This document shows positions 26,409 through 34,395 of a stretch of DNA of 64,000 nucleotides, in pieces; within the stretch, counting starts at the first letter, position 1; the number at the start of each line of letters is the position of its first letter. Source of the DNA: Autumnicola lenta. Lineage in GTDB: Bacteria > Bacteroidota > Bacteroidia > Flavobacteriales > Flavobacteriaceae. The notes beneath the pieces are model-generated. The model saw nothing but the letters and a program-made list of their open reading frames with translations. It was not told the DNA's origin and made no database searches. The DNA lies in the NCBI RefSeq assembly GCF_031846515.1, contig NZ_JAVRHO010000007.1, positions 62,001 through 126,000 of the forward strand. The letters run 5' to 3'. The position numbers and the translations under genes were made by a program.

Positions 26409-26969
26409 ATGAATAAGCTTTTACTCCTATTCTCACTATTGTTTTTGTTTTCTTGCTCTGAAGAAGAATTCAGTAATCTACACACTTTTAAAAATAATAC
26501 TGAATATAATATAACCATATTTCCGCACGAAATAAACCAGGAATCTACGGACTCTCCTTATTTCGAATTAGCTGTAGCTCCAGGAGAAGAAAAAACCTAT
26601 AGAACAAATGAGTTTTACGGAATTTTTGATGTAAAGTCTTCGGAGACAGAGAAAGTTTTTGGGATAGATTTCAACTCCCAAGGAGTTAATGTAATTACAG
26701 CTTTTAATTATAAAGTTAGATATTCCATAACGGGTAACGCGAGTAGCGCGGATGTTACTTATGGTACTTCTTCTGGAGGAACCCGACAATATACCGTTAA
26801 TATTCCTTCAAACATCTCCTTTAGAGAATTCAATGATGATTTTAAATATATTTCAGCTCAAAATAATCAAGAACATGGAGGGGTAACCGTTGAGATATTT
26901 TATGAAGACATATCAATCGCTTACGATGGGTGTTCAGGGGCATATTGTATAGCCATGGCATCTAACTAA
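26409..26969 (+). CDS. Lipoprotein of unknown function
   Basis: 186 residues; lipoprotein signal LLLLFSLLFLFSCSEEEF with Cys16. The mature part is beta-rich (FKNNTEYNITIFPHEINQES, YFELAVAPGEEKTYRTNEFY, KVRYSITGNASSADVTYGTS) and ends with a pair of cysteines in DGCSGAYCIAM that could form a disulfide. The fold might be Ig-like. It is isolated, convergent with the HTH genes, and is one of several surface-directed products of the island. Confidence 0.75.
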   Translation: MNKLLLLFSLLFLFSCSEEEFSNLHTFKNNTEYNITIFPHEINQESTDSPYFELAVAPGEEKTYRTNEFYGIFDVKSSETEKVFGIDFNSQGVNVITAFNYKVRYSITGNASSADVTYGTSSGGTRQYTVNIPSNISFREFNDDFKYISAQNNQEHGGVTVEIFYEDISIAYDGCSGAYCIAMASN

Positions 26970-27041
26970 GGCAGAATGGCTTTGGTAATGCCGATAAACT
27001 CTAATTTCAAATACTCGTACAATTTCTGGCCTAGCTTCGTT

Positions 27042-27284
27042 TTACCTGTAGTTCATTTTGTACGATACAACAGCCGAAGTATCAAACTCATAATCACCTC
27101 TCATATTTTTTCTTCTAGGATTGAATAACTCTTTGTGATTTAAAACCCAATCATTACTAAACCCTAAGTATTTCGCCACTTCAGAAGTTTTCATCTTCGG
27201 CTTGAACGAAACTATTCCAGAAATACTGAATTTATAGTCTTCGAGTGTTTGCAGTACAATTTCTCGTACTTCTTTATCTGTCAT
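27042..27284 (-). CDS. Small excisionase-type HTH protein
   Basis: 80 residues. The middle part KMKTSEVAKYLGFSNDWVLN followed by FNPRRKNMRGDYEFDTSAVV is the MerR/Xis-like HTH plus wing pattern, where the wing leads to a strand and a terminal helix. The start ATG overlaps the stop of the upstream HTH gene (ATGA), which marks translational coupling. It forms a three-gene regulator operon with the CI-like repressor and the broken HTH gene (27876 to 27042). Confidence 0.75.
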   Translation of the reverse strand: MTDKEVREIVLQTLEDYKFSISGIVSFKPKMKTSEVAKYLGFSNDWVLNHKELFNPRRKNMRGDYEFDTSAVVSYKMNYR

Positions 27285-27608
27285 GCCTCTGATATTATTT
27301 CCTGTAAAAATTGAAGCTTAGGGATGCGGTGTAAACCTTGCTTGTACGTGGTTTTAATTATGCCCTTATCTATCCTGTTCTTTACTGTTTTGGAATGAAC
27401 ATTGAGAAACTCCGCACACTCTTCTATTTTCATACAAACATTATGAGAATCATGGAGCCTTAAAGCTTCTAAAGTCCATTTCTTATACTGCTCTTCTGAT
27501 CCATCCAACGCAGGACCTTTACCGCTTAAATTAAGCTGAGTAAACAGCTTTTTCTTTTCAATAGGTTCCCAAGGCCTGGATTATATCTAAAACGCTTTCA
27601 GCCTTCAT
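27281..27608 (-). pseudogene. HTH protein gene with a single-base frameshift
   Basis: The intact downstream frame (27281-27508 with a TTG start) encodes a DNA-binding HTH (CMKIEECAEFLNVHSKTVKN, RIDKGIIKTTYKQGLHRIPK). Upstream of TTG the same frame continues as PIEKKKLFTQLNLSGKGPAL without a start codon. An ATG at 27608, overlapping the repressor stop by 11 bases, opens MKAESVLDIIQALG in another frame. Removing one base near 27566-27570 joins them as ALG-PIEKKKLF, a natural helical sequence of about 108 residues. So either the gene is broken, the sequence has an error, a +1 shift occurs, or the short TTG-started product is used. Confidence 0.65.
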
Positions 27609-27876
27609 TCAAATGGGTTTTATCTATTTCCCCTATTTTAATGTACTTATCACCTTCCTTGATAAAAATAGGGCGCATTCCTTCCTCTGCTGCAAACAAA
27701 TCCTTTAGTCGCACCCCTAAAGCTTCTGCAATGCTCTGTAATATCTGTGGTTTAGGAAAGGAGTTGCCACTTGCAATATTTGAAATAGTAACATTAGAGA
27801 CGTTAGTTTTCTCAGCTAGTTCCTTTCCAGTCATTCCTTTTTCTTTAAGAAGCTCTTTGATCCTTAGGTATTCCAT
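27598..27876 (-). CDS. XRE-family CI-like repressor
   Basis: 92 residues. The HTH_3 domain fills residues 3-60: RIKELLKEKGMTGKELAEKT, NVSNVTISNIASGNSFPKPQ, ILQSIAEALGVRLKDLFAAE. A short C-terminal strand region follows (IFIKEGDKYIKIGEID) with no peptidase domain, so derepression is not by RecA-induced self-cleavage. It is divergent from the genes starting at 28037, with a 160-bp AT-rich region holding repeated boxes; the pair looks like the lysogeny-type switch of the element. First gene of the minus-strand regulator operon. Confidence 0.88.
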   Translation of the reverse strand: MEYLRIKELLKEKGMTGKELAEKTNVSNVTISNIASGNSFPKPQILQSIAEALGVRLKDLFAAEEGMRPIFIKEGDKYIKIGEIDKTHLNEG

Positions 27877-28036
27877 GTTTTTGCTAATTATAGATTAAGC
27901 TCAAATATAGTAAAATTAAAGTATTGATTAATTATTAAGCTTAAAATTAAAATAAAGTTTAAATATAGTTTGGTGGTTATTAAAGAAAGCATTAATTTAG
28001 CGGTATAGAATTAAGGAAAACTTTAAAACAAACCTC
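27877..28036. promoter_or_regulatory. Divergent control region between repressor and early genes
   Basis: A very AT-rich 160-bp region. CTCAAATATAGTAA near 27900 and TTTAAATATAGTTT near 27958 are related boxes in direct orientation, and TTAAGCTTAA near 27936 is a palindrome; TAAGCT occurs at 27895 and 27937. These are candidate operators for the XRE protein and overlap the space for both promoters. Confidence 0.55.
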
Positions 28037-28333
28037 ATGAAAGCAGCAGAATTCAAAAAAGCAATATCAGAAGCAAAGGAAAGCTTGAAGGGAAAGACTT
28101 TAAGAATTGATTTCGTGAACGGAAGTAAGATCGAACGATTAACCTTCTCCTCACTTAGAGCGTTTGGAAATGCTGTTCTTCAACTAGAGGCCAAAGGCGC
28201 AGGATTCGGATTTATTAAAGTAGGGAATGACTTCACACAGAAAGGTATTTATAAGCCTTCTCAATTCACGGAAGTATTAAACAGAGGCGTATGGAAGGAA
28301 GTTTTCTTTCTGGCCACAACAGTAAAAATATAA
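28037..28333 (+). CDS. Small hypothetical protein, first gene of the divergent operon
   Basis: 98 residues, no recognised family. FKKAISEAKESLKGKTLRID, FVNGSKIERLTFSSLRAFGN, VLQLEAKGAGFGFIKVGNDF suggest a compact alpha/beta fold of phage-type. As the first gene to the right of the repressor-operator region it takes the place of cro/stl-target type early genes. It may be an antirepressor or an early regulator; this is position-based inference only. Confidence 0.65.
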   Translation: MKAAEFKKAISEAKESLKGKTLRIDFVNGSKIERLTFSSLRAFGNAVLQLEAKGAGFGFIKVGNDFTQKGIYKPSQFTEVLNRGVWKEVFFLATTVKI

Positions 28334-28352
28334 ACCATTAAAACAATTTATT

Positions 28353-28673
28353 ATGAAAACTACATCCAACTTCAGAACAAGAGTATTCAACTGGGCACAC
28401 GAACTTGTAAGAGCTACAGGAAAAGCATTTGCCGTTTGTTTGGCTAAAGCCTGGGCTTTGTACCGTCTTCGCAAAAGAATGACTACAGAGACGGTTAAAA
28501 TAGCTTTTGAAAAAGCCGATGGCTCATTAAAAATCGCCTACGCAACTTTAAAAGGATCTGCTACACGAATCAAAGGCACGGGAACACCCAACTATAAAAC
28601 TGTAAAGTATCTGGATACTGAGGCAGGTGGTTTCAGATCCTTTAAAGTAGAGAATTTTATTGCAGCATATTAA
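28353..28673 (+). CDS. Small SH3-barrel-like (DUF2693-like) protein
   Basis: 106 residues. The N-terminus is basic and helical (TRVFNWAHELVRATGKAFAV, KAWALYRLRKRMTTE). The C-terminal 60 residues (TVKIAFEKADGSLKIAYATL, YKTVKYLDTEAGGFRSFKVE) match the small beta-barrel proteins of Bacteroidota mobile elements often named SH3 beta-barrel fold or DUF2693, where KxDGxxR-AYGT and F-D-xE-KGGFRSF are conserved. Role unknown. It is 19 bp after the previous gene and followed by a GGGAGG/CCTCCC hairpin. Confidence 0.72.
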   Translation: MKTTSNFRTRVFNWAHELVRATGKAFAVCLAKAWALYRLRKRMTTETVKIAFEKADGSLKIAYATLKGSATRIKGTGTPNYKTVKYLDTEAGGFRSFKVENFIAAY

Positions 28674-28681
28674 TAACAGAG

Positions 28682-28699
28682 GGGAGGTTAACGCCTCCC
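28682..28699 (+). terminator. Hairpin after the SH3-like gene
   Basis: GGGAGG (28682-28687) and CCTCCC (28694-28699) form a GC-rich stem with a 6-base loop, without a strong T tract. It may be an attenuator or processing hairpin in the early transcript rather than a full terminator. Confidence 0.4.
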
Positions 28700-28757
28700 T
28701 TACTAAAAGATTAAAAATTAAAGAAATCAATAAACAACAATAAAAAAGCTACAAATT

Positions 28758-29141
28758 ATGAGAATACCTACGGATTTTACCACAGACCAACGAGATGAAA
28801 CAATTGTTCAGATATTAACCGATGCGATAATATTTGAAAGGATTTACAATGGTATGCAGGAAACATTAAAGGCTGCAAACCCTGACTGTGAAGATTGGGA
28901 TCCAGTAAGCTTTTATAATGGCTTTGCAAATGTTTGGATATTCTTGGTAATCTATGAACTGCCAGATGAAGTAGAAGAAAGTCTTAAGGATGAACTTTCA
29001 GAGGTGTTTTACATGCGCTTTAATGCGGATTTAGCCAAGCCTTTTAAGGATAGAGAGAGGGCAGTGTACTTAGCTGAAAAGATTTACAGTGATTGGAAAT
29101 TCTGTATTGATAGAACAGATAGTCAGTTAAAAACAGCGTGA
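28758..29141 (+). CDS. Hypothetical island protein
   Basis: 127 residues, acidic and helical, no known family (DFTTDQRDETIVQILTDAII, FERIYNGMQETLKAANPDCE, DEVEESLKDELSEVFYMRFN). There is no signal peptide. Small acidic proteins in the early region of mobile elements are often inhibitors or DNA mimics; nothing in the sequence proves this. Part of the 28037-29760 plus-strand block. Confidence 0.65.
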   Translation: MRIPTDFTTDQRDETIVQILTDAIIFERIYNGMQETLKAANPDCEDWDPVSFYNGFANVWIFLVIYELPDEVEESLKDELSEVFYMRFNADLAKPFKDRERAVYLAEKIYSDWKFCIDRTDSQLKTA

Positions 29142-29193
29142 ACCTGAAATGTATAGACTGTAGAAAATTAACCTCAAATTTAAAAATAAAATT

Positions 29194-29760
29194 ATGTTAG
29201 TAGATGAACAACTTAGCGGCAGAGAAAGAATTGAATTGTTAGGATCTGAAAAATGGAGATACATGCTTCTCGACGTAAAAGAATTGGGCTATGAGACCCG
29301 TCAGAAAATGAAAACAGTAATAAAAATATTGGATGTATGCCAAATAGTCTCCAGGAGAAACGCCATGTTTAAAAAGTTAGAATTAGGATCCACATTAGAC
29401 GCTAGTATTATGTATACAGCAATGAACGCTATTTTGGAAGGAAGAGCCTTTGACCAGCAAGAACTAGAATGTTACTTCCTGTTCTTAAGAGAATACGAGA
29501 ATTTTAGGCATGCTAGTATAGATTTTTTACCTGGAATAGATGAAAGCTGGATAGATCCTGATTTGGATCTGCTTATCCTTGGTTATGATGAAGAGGAAAT
29601 AAAAAGGGTATGGAATAGTAATGGTGAATTACAAGGTGAAAGCTATTGCGATCTTCAAGACGCTATGGTTAAGTCTACAATAACCATTAAAGATTTTATA
29701 GAACAAGGTCAAAAGCTTGTTCAGGGGATCCTGTACCCAAAGAAATCTAAAGCAGCTTAA
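29194..29760 (+). CDS. Hypothetical island protein
   Basis: 188 residues, helical, soluble, no recognised family. Segments: LSGRERIELLGSEKWRYMLL, ETRQKMKTVIKILDVCQIVS, AMNAILEGRAFDQQELECYF, and an acidic stretch SWIDPDLDLLILGYDEEEIK. The ending is basic (PKKSKAA). Last gene of the early block; behind it lies a direct repeat GTTAGCG (29810 and 29822) before a T tract, possibly a weak terminator. Confidence 0.65.
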   Translation: MLVDEQLSGRERIELLGSEKWRYMLLDVKELGYETRQKMKTVIKILDVCQIVSRRNAMFKKLELGSTLDASIMYTAMNAILEGRAFDQQELECYFLFLREYENFRHASIDFLPGIDESWIDPDLDLLILGYDEEEIKRVWNSNGELQGESYCDLQDAMVKSTITIKDFIEQGQKLVQGILYPKKSKAA

Positions 29761-29891
29761 CGGCACTCTTAGTAAGCAACTCTTGATGAAAAAAGGCTGT
29801 TAGCGTAATGTTAGCGGCTTTTTTCTTGACATAATGGATACTGACTATGTAAGTTCTATTTTTGCTTCAATAAATTAATAAAATAGCAATT

Positions 29892-30095
29892 ATGAAAGTA
29901 GAGCCTTTACAGCCGAAATACATAAGTGGATGGAAAAATCTATGCAACTACTTAGGAGGAGCAAAACTTCAATCTACAATCCAATGGGTAGAAGACATGA
30001 ACATTACAAAATATAAGAAGGGTAAGAATGTAGTTTTTAAAATAGAGGATATCGATAATGCCTTAATTCCTGTAGAAAGGAAAGAGAAAGAATAA
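29892..30095 (+). CDS. Small probable DNA-binding protein
   Basis: 67 residues. PLQPKYISGWKNLCNYLGGA, KLQSTIQWVEDMNITKYKKG, KNVVFKIEDIDNALI has the order of an excisionase-like HTH with wing and a closing helix that contacts DNA, as in many small Bacteroidota element proteins. No other clue to function. It stands alone in the plus orientation and faces the XRE-type gene. Confidence 0.62.
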   Translation: MKVEPLQPKYISGWKNLCNYLGGAKLQSTIQWVEDMNITKYKKGKNVVFKIEDIDNALIPVERKEKE

Positions 30096-30203
30096 AGGAT
30101 ACAAGTGTAGACGTACTAATTTTTCTTAATTCCTTTGCACAAAAGCGGTCCATTCTCTTTTTCTTCATAGGTTACTGGCTTTGGGATAACGGCTGGTTGT
30201 CTA

Positions 30204-30566
30204 TTAACTAGAACGCAATTTTCTTAATTTCTCCTGTAATTCCGCATTATGATCCATAAGCGACTTTTTTTCCTTCTCCAGCCAAATGCACTTGTTTTTA
30301 TATCTCTTTAGTTCACTATTCTCCTTCCGTAAGTTCATTAACTCCATTTCCAATTCTGGGTTTTTCAGTATCAGTGGTTTTTCACGTTTCCATTTTCTGA
30401 AATATTCAGGAAAAGTTGTTCTTATTTTATAGCTCAATTTTTTAGAAGGCTTTTCACGCTCTGCCAAAGAAATTGTTCCTATTGTACAATTAATCTTCTT
30501 CGCTAGTTCTTTTTGAGTGAGTCCAGCTCTTAAACGAAATAACTTAACATCTACCAGGTCTTCCAT
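30204..30566 (-). CDS. XRE HTH protein with C-terminal coiled coil
   Basis: 120 residues. The HTH is at 7-45 (KLFRLRAGLTQKELAKKINC, TIGTISLAEREKPSKKLSYK). From about residue 68 a heptad-like, Glu/Lys/Leu-rich helix runs to the end (ELEMELMNLRKENSELKRYK, LMDHNAELQEKLRKLRS), a likely coiled-coil dimerisation region. Second candidate transcription regulator of the island. The next minus-strand gene upstream lies 26 bp away, so they may form a pair. Confidence 0.75.
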   Translation of the reverse strand: MEDLVDVKLFRLRAGLTQKELAKKINCTIGTISLAEREKPSKKLSYKIRTTFPEYFRKWKREKPLILKNPELEMELMNLRKENSELKRYKNKCIWLEKEKKSLMDHNAELQEKLRKLRSS

Positions 30567-30592
30567 TGACTATAATTATTTAAAGAAACCTT

Positions 30593-30781
30593 TCAATGCC
30601 TACCTCTAAGAAGTCGTTCCTTATAATACTGAATCCTCTCTTCCCTGTACGTCATGGGCTTTGGAGGCGTTGGCTCCTCCTCCTCTAATATAAGATTGGC
30701 TAATTCTTTTCTTTCTTTAGAGGTAAGGTGAATGATGTGGTGTTTATTAAAATCATAAATGTCAATCGGAGGATATTTCAT
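30593..30781 (-). CDS. Very small hypothetical protein
   Basis: 62 residues, no known family: YDFNKHHIIHLTSKERKELA, then LILEEEEPTPPKPMTYREER and a basic end. It sits 26 bp upstream of the XRE/coiled-coil gene in the same direction and is divergent from the SRAP gene. Reality is likely from context but not certain. Confidence 0.5.
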   Translation of the reverse strand: MKYPPIDIYDFNKHHIIHLTSKERKELANLILEEEEPTPPKPMTYREERIQYYKERLLRGRH

Positions 30782-30903
30782 TGTATCTAAAATTAGAGTT
30801 ACACATTATCAAGTGAAAATATAACATTGAACAGGAATTATGATAATGACAGAAAAATAGTTTCTGCGGAGATTTCGTATTTTACTTCCGAAAAAATAGA
30901 AAT

Positions 30904-31620
30904 ATGTGCTACGAAACCTCACTTACTAAAACCTCTCGACAGATTGAAGCTAGGTATGGACCTATGAAGGTGCCAATGCTTTACGAGCCGTGGTATCATG
31001 TTTCAGGGTTTGTCCACCCAAATCTATTTTGCATACCAATGGAGAACCCTAAAGAAATTTATCCCATGGAATGGGGGCTTATTGCACCGTTTGGCGAGCG
31101 GGATGTTTTATCCTTCCGAAGAAAATACAATACCCTCAATGCAAAGGCCGAAACGCTACTAACTTCAAAAATGTATCAAGTACCTACCAGGGAAAGAAGG
31201 TGTTTAATTATCGCAGACGGTTTTTTTGAACCGCATTATAAGAACCTTAAGGGTTCGGCTACACCGTATTACTGTTATCTGGAAGAAAGAAAACTTTTTA
31301 CTTTTGCGGGCATCTATAACGAATACAAACCCGATTACTGGAATGTTAGTTTAATTACCAGAGAAGCCAATTCTTTATTTGCGGAAATACATAATAAGAA
31401 AAAAAGAATGCCGCTTGTACTAGATCCAGATTTTGAAGGGGAGTGGATCAACCCAGATTTAGATGATAATGATATTCAGGAAGTTTTAGCCACTTCCTTT
31501 ATGAGGGAGCCATTCAAAGCACATCCTGTTACCAGAGATTTATACAAAAGAGACATTAATACAAACACTCCAAGAGTCATTGAAGAAGTGGAGGATTTAG
31601 GCAATTTATTTGATAGGTAA
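30904..31620 (+). CDS. SRAP-domain protein (SOS response-associated peptidase, YedK/HMCES family)
   Basis: 238 residues. Catalytic Cys2 is directly after the initiator Met (MCYETS). Asn79 (NTLNAKAETL), Glu109 (ADGFFEPHY) and His163 (EIHNKKKRMP) occupy the other family positions. SRAP proteins bind single-stranded DNA and form a thiazolidine crosslink with abasic sites, protecting them during replication. In the element it may protect replicating or incoming DNA; phages and mobile elements carry SRAP repeatedly. It is the only plus-strand gene of this local block, followed by two small genes. Confidence 0.92.
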   Translation: MCYETSLTKTSRQIEARYGPMKVPMLYEPWYHVSGFVHPNLFCIPMENPKEIYPMEWGLIAPFGERDVLSFRRKYNTLNAKAETLLTSKMYQVPTRERRCLIIADGFFEPHYKNLKGSATPYYCYLEERKLFTFAGIYNEYKPDYWNVSLITREANSLFAEIHNKKKRMPLVLDPDFEGEWINPDLDDNDIQEVLATSFMREPFKAHPVTRDLYKRDINTNTPRVIEEVEDLGNLFDR

Positions 31621-31701
31621 GTACGTCATTGCTATAATAAATATTTCCTCAGGTCCATAGGCTCTCTAAAAACTGAAGATAAATCCCTATATTTAGAGGA
31701 A

Positions 31702-32085
31702 ATGAGAAACCTTTGCTTCATATTACTTCTAGTGCCCCTTTTTCTTTCAGGGCAGCAGGTGTTTTTTTCTCCCTTTACTCAAACTTATCCCTCTATTTTC
31801 ACAAACAGTACCGAAACAGTGAATCGTAGAATAGTCTTTAAACCTGAAACAATAACCATTGCAACAAATACTAAAGAAGGTAAGGAAGTTGAGGTTTTGT
31901 ATATTCAGGAGGTGGATGTTGTGAATGAAAACATGGTATTTCTTTGCCAGAATAGCAGCAAACTAAAAATAACAATTGCAATACCCCAGGGGCAGGAACC
32001 TATCGAAGTGATTGATTACTATTATCGATCTTTGAAAACAAATGAGAAAGTGCAAAAGAGATTCTTGGTTGACCAGATAGAATGA
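31702..32085 (+). CDS. Small exported hypothetical protein
   Basis: 127 residues with signal peptide MRNLCFILLLVPLFLSGQQ. The mature part is mainly beta (RRIVFKPETITIATNTKEGK, VEVLYIQEVDVVNENMVFLC) and has no recognised family. The stop overlaps the next ATG (ATGA at 32082-32085), so both are translated together. A periplasmic cargo protein. Confidence 0.68.
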   Translation: MRNLCFILLLVPLFLSGQQVFFSPFTQTYPSIFTNSTETVNRRIVFKPETITIATNTKEGKEVEVLYIQEVDVVNENMVFLCQNSSKLKITIAIPQGQEPIEVIDYYYRSLKTNEKVQKRFLVDQIE

Positions 32086-32318
32086 AAGATTTATCCCTTT
32101 ACGAATTTTTATCATTATCTGACCAGGAACAATATGACGAAATATTTCAACGGGGGGATTATCTGGATATATCCATTGAGGGAGAAAAGAGGTTCGTTCT
32201 CTATGCGTTGTACAGGTTTTTTGTTGAAGTAGAGTATAAAAGCAGCACGAATAAGATAGTACATAAAAGAGCCTTTATCACAGGGGATTTGCTCGACAAA
32301 TATTCTAGTGAAATTTAA
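32082..32318 (+). CDS. Small cytoplasmic hypothetical protein
   Basis: 78 residues coupled by a 4-base overlap to the exported protein before it. LYEFLSLSDQEQYDEIFQRG, VLYALYRFFVEVEYKSSTNK resembles short proteins encoded in many Bacteroidota accessory loci, with unknown function. The coupling of an exported and a cytoplasmic small protein suggests a two-component cargo unit, but there is no evidence for toxin or immunity roles. Confidence 0.62.
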   Translation: MKDLSLYEFLSLSDQEQYDEIFQRGDYLDISIEGEKRFVLYALYRFFVEVEYKSSTNKIVHKRAFITGDLLDKYSSEI

Positions 32319-32321
32319 CCA

Positions 32322-32681
32322 CTAGAGCGGCGGCCTAAATTCTTCTGGATCATATTCCCGACATTTAATCACATCAACTTTAAAATCTCGCATTAGGCCT
32401 TTTACGATGATTGGATCAACTCCTAAATCAGCCAAGTGCTTTTCTATTCTTTCCTCGATATGAGCTTTCACCAGAGATCTATTAATACCCACTTGTTCTT
32501 TCCTAGTGAATTTATTACCATTGGAGTCATAGACCATGGAACATAGGATAAGATTTACGTATGTACTTTGTGGCTGTCTCCCTTCTTTTTTACCCATGAA
32601 GTAATAATCAAAGGTCACTCCGTGATGGGGGTTCTGAATTTCTTCACCTGGCGGATTATCATATTTCGAAAGGCCGTACAT
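32322..32681 (-). CDS. Hypothetical island protein
   Basis: 119 residues, no recognised family. NPHHGVTFDYYFMGKKEGRQ and MRDFKVDVIKCREYDPEEFR are the most distinctive parts; a helical region lies between (NRSLVKAHIEERIEKHLADL). There is no signal peptide. It is convergent with the previous gene with only 3 bp between stops. Confidence 0.62.
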   Translation of the reverse strand: MYGLSKYDNPPGEEIQNPHHGVTFDYYFMGKKEGRQPQSTYVNLILCSMVYDSNGNKFTRKEQVGINRSLVKAHIEERIEKHLADLGVDPIIVKGLMRDFKVDVIKCREYDPEEFRPPL

Positions 32682-33259
32682 ATTTTCAATAATAGACTTG
32701 TTCTTTTAAATATAAGAAGCTCATTTCGTTTAATGCTCTGGAACCGTCTTAAAATAAGTTCTGTACGCTCATAAGCAGGATGGATTATGTGAAAAAATGG
32801 CTTTTAAAGCTCCTTTATGTGTACCTTATTGCACCTATCTGAGAGGGCTATGACGAGTAAAAGCAGGGGTGAAAATAGCAAAAACCCCTTATAATCAAAG
32901 AAATAAGCTGCCTTGTCCTTAAACACCATTTAAGATATCAAAATGAATTATTTCCTGAAGGCGTCTTTACCTCCTCCCTTCCTGTTTAGCACCTTCCCTC
33001 CCTGGTTGAATCATTATTTATAAATCAGAACCTCATTTTAGAATTGATCTTAAGGTATCCCCTCTCTCCCTGGGGTATAAAAGATAAATGAATTTACCCA
33101 GGCGGGTATGTCCAAAAAATTTGCGCCAGAAAATCCTACGGTTTTTTTAATAGCTCTCTTGAGAGAACGTACTTCTTTTAAAGGAGTAGAGGTATGCTTG
33201 GACGAGGGTTCGGTTCACGGTGGGACGAGATCTGCGAAGAAATATTTTTCTCAAGATAA
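32682..33259. other. Gene-poor stretch before abiH
   Basis: 578 bp without a convincing gene. It includes pyrimidine-rich runs (CCTCCCTTCC type, 32970-33000) and a hairpin TATCCCC/GGGGTATA at 33056-33079 with a 9-base loop. The hairpin is 180 bp after abiH (in its direction of transcription) and could end that transcript. A short frame at 33108-33353 is treated as chance. Confidence 0.45.
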
Positions 33260-34357
33260 TTACCCAATCCACTCAGAAATACAATTCTTTGGGTCAAAAG
33301 GTTCAATTCTTTCCCTCATTAGTTCTTTGTTGTCGAAATGTCTTGAAATTTGATATGTTTTCTCTGTATGGTCATTGACTTCTCTATTGATGAAATGGTG
33401 AATTGTGATGACTCGACAGTTAGGATGTTCAAATATTTTTTTTAACATTACCCGATCAGATAACCCGCAAGAGTGACCTACTACCCACACCTCAAAATGA
33501 CCTGAATCGATAAAACCTAATAATCTTTTATAGTTGCTGTTTTTGAAATACCCAAAAGATTTTGCGTGTCGTAGCAATTCATTATCATTAAGGTCTTCCA
33601 TTTGTTTGTAATAAGAATCTACTTCGTCACCATATCCAAAAATGACAGATGCAGGTTCCGTTAATTTTCCGTGGATGTGGTTAACATCTATTTCCATTCC
33701 TCTAGCTTTAGAAATATTAAGAAGTTCTCCATAGTTCGCTACAGTATCAGTATAGTTAAAGTTTAATATCTGAATGTTGCCTGGAATTGATCCTTTATGC
33801 CTGCCGCACACCCTTTCCCAGAAGCCCTTGATCATTGATGGTTCTAAAACCGTAGGAACAGATTGTACTTTATTTAAATAATCTACCAGTCTTTCTCTTA
33901 AAAAGTCCAGCTCCTTGTTTAGATCAATGACCTGTCTTTTGTAGCCTTCCTTCAATTTTCTGGAGCTGTTCTTCTCCAAGATGCTTGAAAGGATTTCATA
34001 GTAAATAGATTCTATATCAGCCCAATTGTATGACGTAAGATCTGAGTAGGTTTTATGAAATATTCCGTTGCCTGGTGATCCGTACACCTTAATGGAATAT
34101 CTCTTTGTAAATAATTTCAACTCATCAAAAGTTTCTATTTTACCTAATTCAGCTTCGTCTCTTCTTCTATGACCATCAATAACTATTGTTATAGGACCAT
34201 TTTTGTAAGTGCCTTTCTCTGTGTAATTATCCCAATCACATTCATGAAGGGAGGCGTAAATTTCCGCTTTAACTAGATCAATTATGAAATCTTTATAACT
34301 AGTTTTAAGTCCGTGGGCTAAATCAAAACCATTGCCTAACAAGATTAATCTATTCAT
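33260..34357 (-). CDS. abiH: AbiH-family phage defence protein
   Basis: 365 residues. The family signature is clear: LILLGNGFDLAHGLKTSYKD at residues 4-23, NWADIESIYYEIL (111-123), NFNYTDTV (199-206), NHIHGKL (226-232), FGYGDEVD (240-247) and VVGHSCGLSD (292-301). The last four motifs are ordered like those of SIR2-like proteins, so the protein may bind a nucleotide such as NAD; this is inference. AbiH was described as a lactococcal abortive infection protein. It is the last gene before attR, a usual cargo position for satellites, where it could protect the host and helper-dependent element from competing phages. Confidence 0.9.
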   Translation of the reverse strand: MNRLILLGNGFDLAHGLKTSYKDFIIDLVKAEIYASLHECDWDNYTEKGTYKNGPITIVIDGHRRRDEAELGKIETFDELKLFTKRYSIKVYGSPGNGIFHKTYSDLTSYNWADIESIYYEILSSILEKNSSRKLKEGYKRQVIDLNKELDFLRERLVDYLNKVQSVPTVLEPSMIKGFWERVCGRHKGSIPGNIQILNFNYTDTVANYGELLNISKARGMEIDVNHIHGKLTEPASVIFGYGDEVDSYYKQMEDLNDNELLRHAKSFGYFKNSNYKRLLGFIDSGHFEVWVVGHSCGLSDRVMLKKIFEHPNCRVITIHHFINREVNDHTEKTYQISRHFDNKELMRERIEPFDPKNCISEWIG

Positions 34358-34395
34358 AGGAGGAGAAATAGAAAATTAAGTGCAAAAACACATTA

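Noticed and set aside
29790..29835. Possible terminator after the early gene block
   Set aside because: The two GTTAGCG copies are direct, not inverted, and only an A/T stem of about 7 bp can form.
33108..33353. 81-codon plus-strand frame overlapping the 3' end of abiH
   Set aside because: It overlaps a well-supported gene on the other strand, has no family pattern and unusual composition.
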